From an uncultured Pseudomonas sp. (GTDB lineage Bacteria > Pseudomonadota > Gammaproteobacteria > Pseudomonadales > Pseudomonadaceae), in the NCBI GenBank assembly GCA_937863915.1, contig CALMID010000308.1:1-5881 (forward strand): a DNA stretch of 5,881 nucleotides, read 5' to 3'. The translations under genes were made by a program, and so were the position numbers. The notes beneath the pieces are model-generated. The model did no database searches, was not told where the DNA came from, and saw only the letters and a program-made list of their open reading frames with translations. Positions 4,317 through 5,881 of this stretch are shown piece by piece. How positions within the stretch are numbered: the stretch's first letter is position 1; every line of letters begins with the position of its first letter.

Positions 4317-5881
4317 ATGATTCGCATCAACGAACTGTCCCTGCCTCTCGATCACTCCGCGGATGAGTTGCGCCAGGCCATCGTCCGCCGCCTGGGTATT
4401 GCGGATGCCGACCTGCTGAACTTCACCGTCTTCAAGCGCAGCTACGATGCGCGCAAGAAGAACAGCGTGATCCTGTTCATCTACATCATCGATCTGGAGG
4501 CGCGTGACGAGGCGGCGATTCTGGCGCGCTTCGCCGATGACCCGCACATCCGCCCGGCGCCGGACACGAATTACTACCCGGTCGGCCAGGCGCCTGCTGG
4601 TCTGACCGAGCGTCCGCTGGTGGTGGGCTTCGGTCCCTGCGGCCTGTTCGCCGCGCTGCTGCTGGCGCAGATGGGCTTCAAGCCCATCGTGCTGGAGCGC
4701 GGCAAGGATGTGCGCAGCCGCACCAAGGACACCTGGGCGCTGTGGCGCAAGAAGACCCTGACCCCGGAGTCCAACGTGCAGTTCGGCGAGGGCGGCGCGG
4801 GCCTGTTCTCCGACGGCAAGCTCTACAGCCAGATCAAGGACCCGAAGTTCTACGGCCGCAAGGTGATGCACGAGTTCGTCCGTGCCGGTGCGCCCGAAGA
4901 AATCATGTACGTGAGCAAGCCGCATATCGGCACCTTCCGCCTCACCGGCGTGGTGGCTGCCATGCGCGAGGAAATCATCGCCCTGGGCGGCGAGGTACGT
5001 TTCGAGAGCAAGGTTACGGACCTGGTGATCAATGACGGCCAGCTGGAGGGCGTGGTGCTGGCCAGTGGTGAAACCATTGCCAGCCGCCATGTGGTGCTGG
5101 CGCTGGGCCACAGCTCGCGCGACACCTTCCGCATGCTGCACCGTCAGGGCGTGTTCATCGAGGCCAAGCCTTTTGCCGTGGGTTTCCGTATCGAGCACCC
5201 GCAAGGGCAGATCGACCAGGCACGCCTGGGTAAATACGCCGGTCACCCGGAGCTGGGCGCCGCCGACTACAAGCTGGTGCACCACGCCAAGAACGGTCGC
5301 GCCGTGTACAGCTTCTGCATGTGCCCGGGCGGCACCGTGGTGGCGGCTACGTCCGAGCCGGGACGCGTGGTCACCAACGGCATGAGCCAGTACTCGCGCA
5401 ACGAGCGCAACGCCAACGCCGGCATCGTCGTCGGCATCCACCCGGAGCAGGACTTCCCCGGCGGCCCGCTGGCTGGCGTGGAGCTGCAGGAACGTCTGGA
5501 ATCGCGCGCCTATGAACTGGGCGGCAGCGATTACTGTGCGCCGGCGCAGCTGGTCGGTGACTTCATTCGCGGCGTGCCGTCCAGCGAACTGGGCGAGGTG
5601 GAGCCGTCCTACAAGCCCGGCATCCGCCTGGGCGATCTGGCGCCGTCGCTGCCGGACTATGCCATCGAGGCCATCCGCGAGGCGCTGCCGGCCTTCGGCA
5701 AGCAGATTCGCGGTTTCGACCGGGATGATGCGGTGCTCACTGGCATCGAGACCCGCACCAGCTCGCCGGTGCGCATCACCCGCGACCATGAAACGCTGCA
5801 GAGCCTCAACCTCAAGGGCCTGTACCCGGCCGGCGAAGGTGCCGGCTATGCCGGCGGCATCCTCTCGGCGGGCGTGGACGG
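4317..5881 (+). CDS. FAD-dependent dehydrogenase, COG2509-like, substrate unknown (3' end outside window)
   Basis: The frame opens at ATG 4317, with AGGA (4305-4308) eight bases upstream, and stays open to the window edge: 521 complete codons with no stop. Family members are about 535-540 residues, so only a few residues should be missing. Residues 1-95 form an N-terminal domain that precedes the nucleotide-binding fold, as in this family. The Rossmann FAD motif is VVGFGPCGLFAALLLAQ (102-118), followed by the acidic end of the second strand in IVLERG (124-129). Next come FGEGGAGLFSDGKL (156-169), the LALGHSSRD segment (261-269) and the Cys-containing CMCPGG (334-339). The second flavin contact is PAGEGAGYAGGI (504-515). 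There is no signal peptide or membrane segment. The protein probably oxidises or reduces a small molecule in the cytoplasm, but the substrate is not known to me. It is divergent from rlmE, with its own promoter. Confidence 0.88.
   Translation, partial: MIRINELSLPLDHSADELRQAIVRRLGIADADLLNFTVFKRSYDARKKNSVILFIYIIDLEARDEAAILARFADDPHIRPAPDTNYYPVGQAPAGLTERPLVVGFGPCGLFAALLLAQMGFKPIVLERGKDVRSRTKDTWALWRKKTLTPESNVQFGEGGAGLFSDGKLYSQIKDPKFYGRKVMHEFVRAGAPEEIMYVSKPHIGTFRLTGVVAAMREEIIALGGEVRFESKVTDLVINDGQLEGVVLASGETIASRHVVLALGHSSRDTFRMLHRQGVFIEAKPFAVGFRIEHPQGQIDQARLGKYAGHPELGAADYKLVHHAKNGRAVYSFCMCPGGTVVAATSEPGRVVTNGMSQYSRNERNANAGIVVGIHPEQDFPGGPLAGVELQERLESRAYELGGSDYCAPAQLVGDFIRGVPSSELGEVEPSYKPGIRLGDLAPSLPDYAIEAIREALPAFGKQIRGFDRDDAVLTGIETRTSSPVRITRDHETLQSLNLKGLYPAGEGAGYAGGILSAGVD

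Noticed and set aside
4296..5789. A 497-codon open frame on the - strand covering nearly all of the FAD-dehydrogenase gene
   Set aside because: It lies antisense to a gene with clear flavin motifs, a ribosome site and a promoter. Its composition (very rich in Ala, Arg, His, Gln and Gly, with no recognisable domain) is what the reverse strand of high-GC3 coding DNA gives.

Overview
The window looks like a GC-rich gammaproteobacterial chromosome, most probably Pseudomonas in the broad sense. The gene order ssuD-ssuC-ssuB-ssuF with a terminal molbindin gene is typical of pseudomonads, codon third positions are strongly G/C, and the proteins read as Pseudomonas-like. The species assignment is inference.

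Bases 1-2209 hold the distal part of a sulfonate-sulfur (ssu) operon on the + strand. They comprise the C-terminal 89 codons of the alkanesulfonate monooxygenase SsuD, the permease SsuC, the ATPase SsuB and the small molybdopterin/oxyanion-binding-type protein SsuF. ssuD, ssuC and ssuB are tightly packed (10-nt gap, then an ATGA overlap). SsuBC, with an upstream binding protein outside the window, would import sulfonates, and SsuD would release sulfite from them. ssuF is separated from ssuB by 89 nt that carry a perfect 13-bp inverted repeat. A clear intrinsic terminator follows ssuF at 2187-2209.

Bases 2210-3448 hold a free-standing cytoplasmic GAF-GGDEF protein, a probable active diguanylate cyclase with an intact product-inhibition site. 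It sits behind a possible sigma-S-like -10 element, and its base composition is visibly less GC-rich than its neighbours.

Bases 3449-4316 hold rlmE (23S rRNA 2'-O-methyltransferase) on the - strand, convergent with the cyclase. A 247-bp divergent intergenic region follows, with recognisable promoters for rlmE and for the next gene and nested inverted repeats between them. From 4317 to the right edge runs an incomplete + strand gene for a COG2509-type FAD-dependent dehydrogenase of unknown substrate.

Apart from the ssu genes there is no sign that the four blocks form one pathway. I see no mobile element, CRISPR array, tRNA or rRNA. No stretch over 300 bases lacks a gene. I do not see a clearly novel multi-gene system. 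The points most worth a second look are the ssuB-ssuF inverted repeat, the unusual location of rlmE, the palindromes at the divergent promoter and the unexplained role of SsuF.
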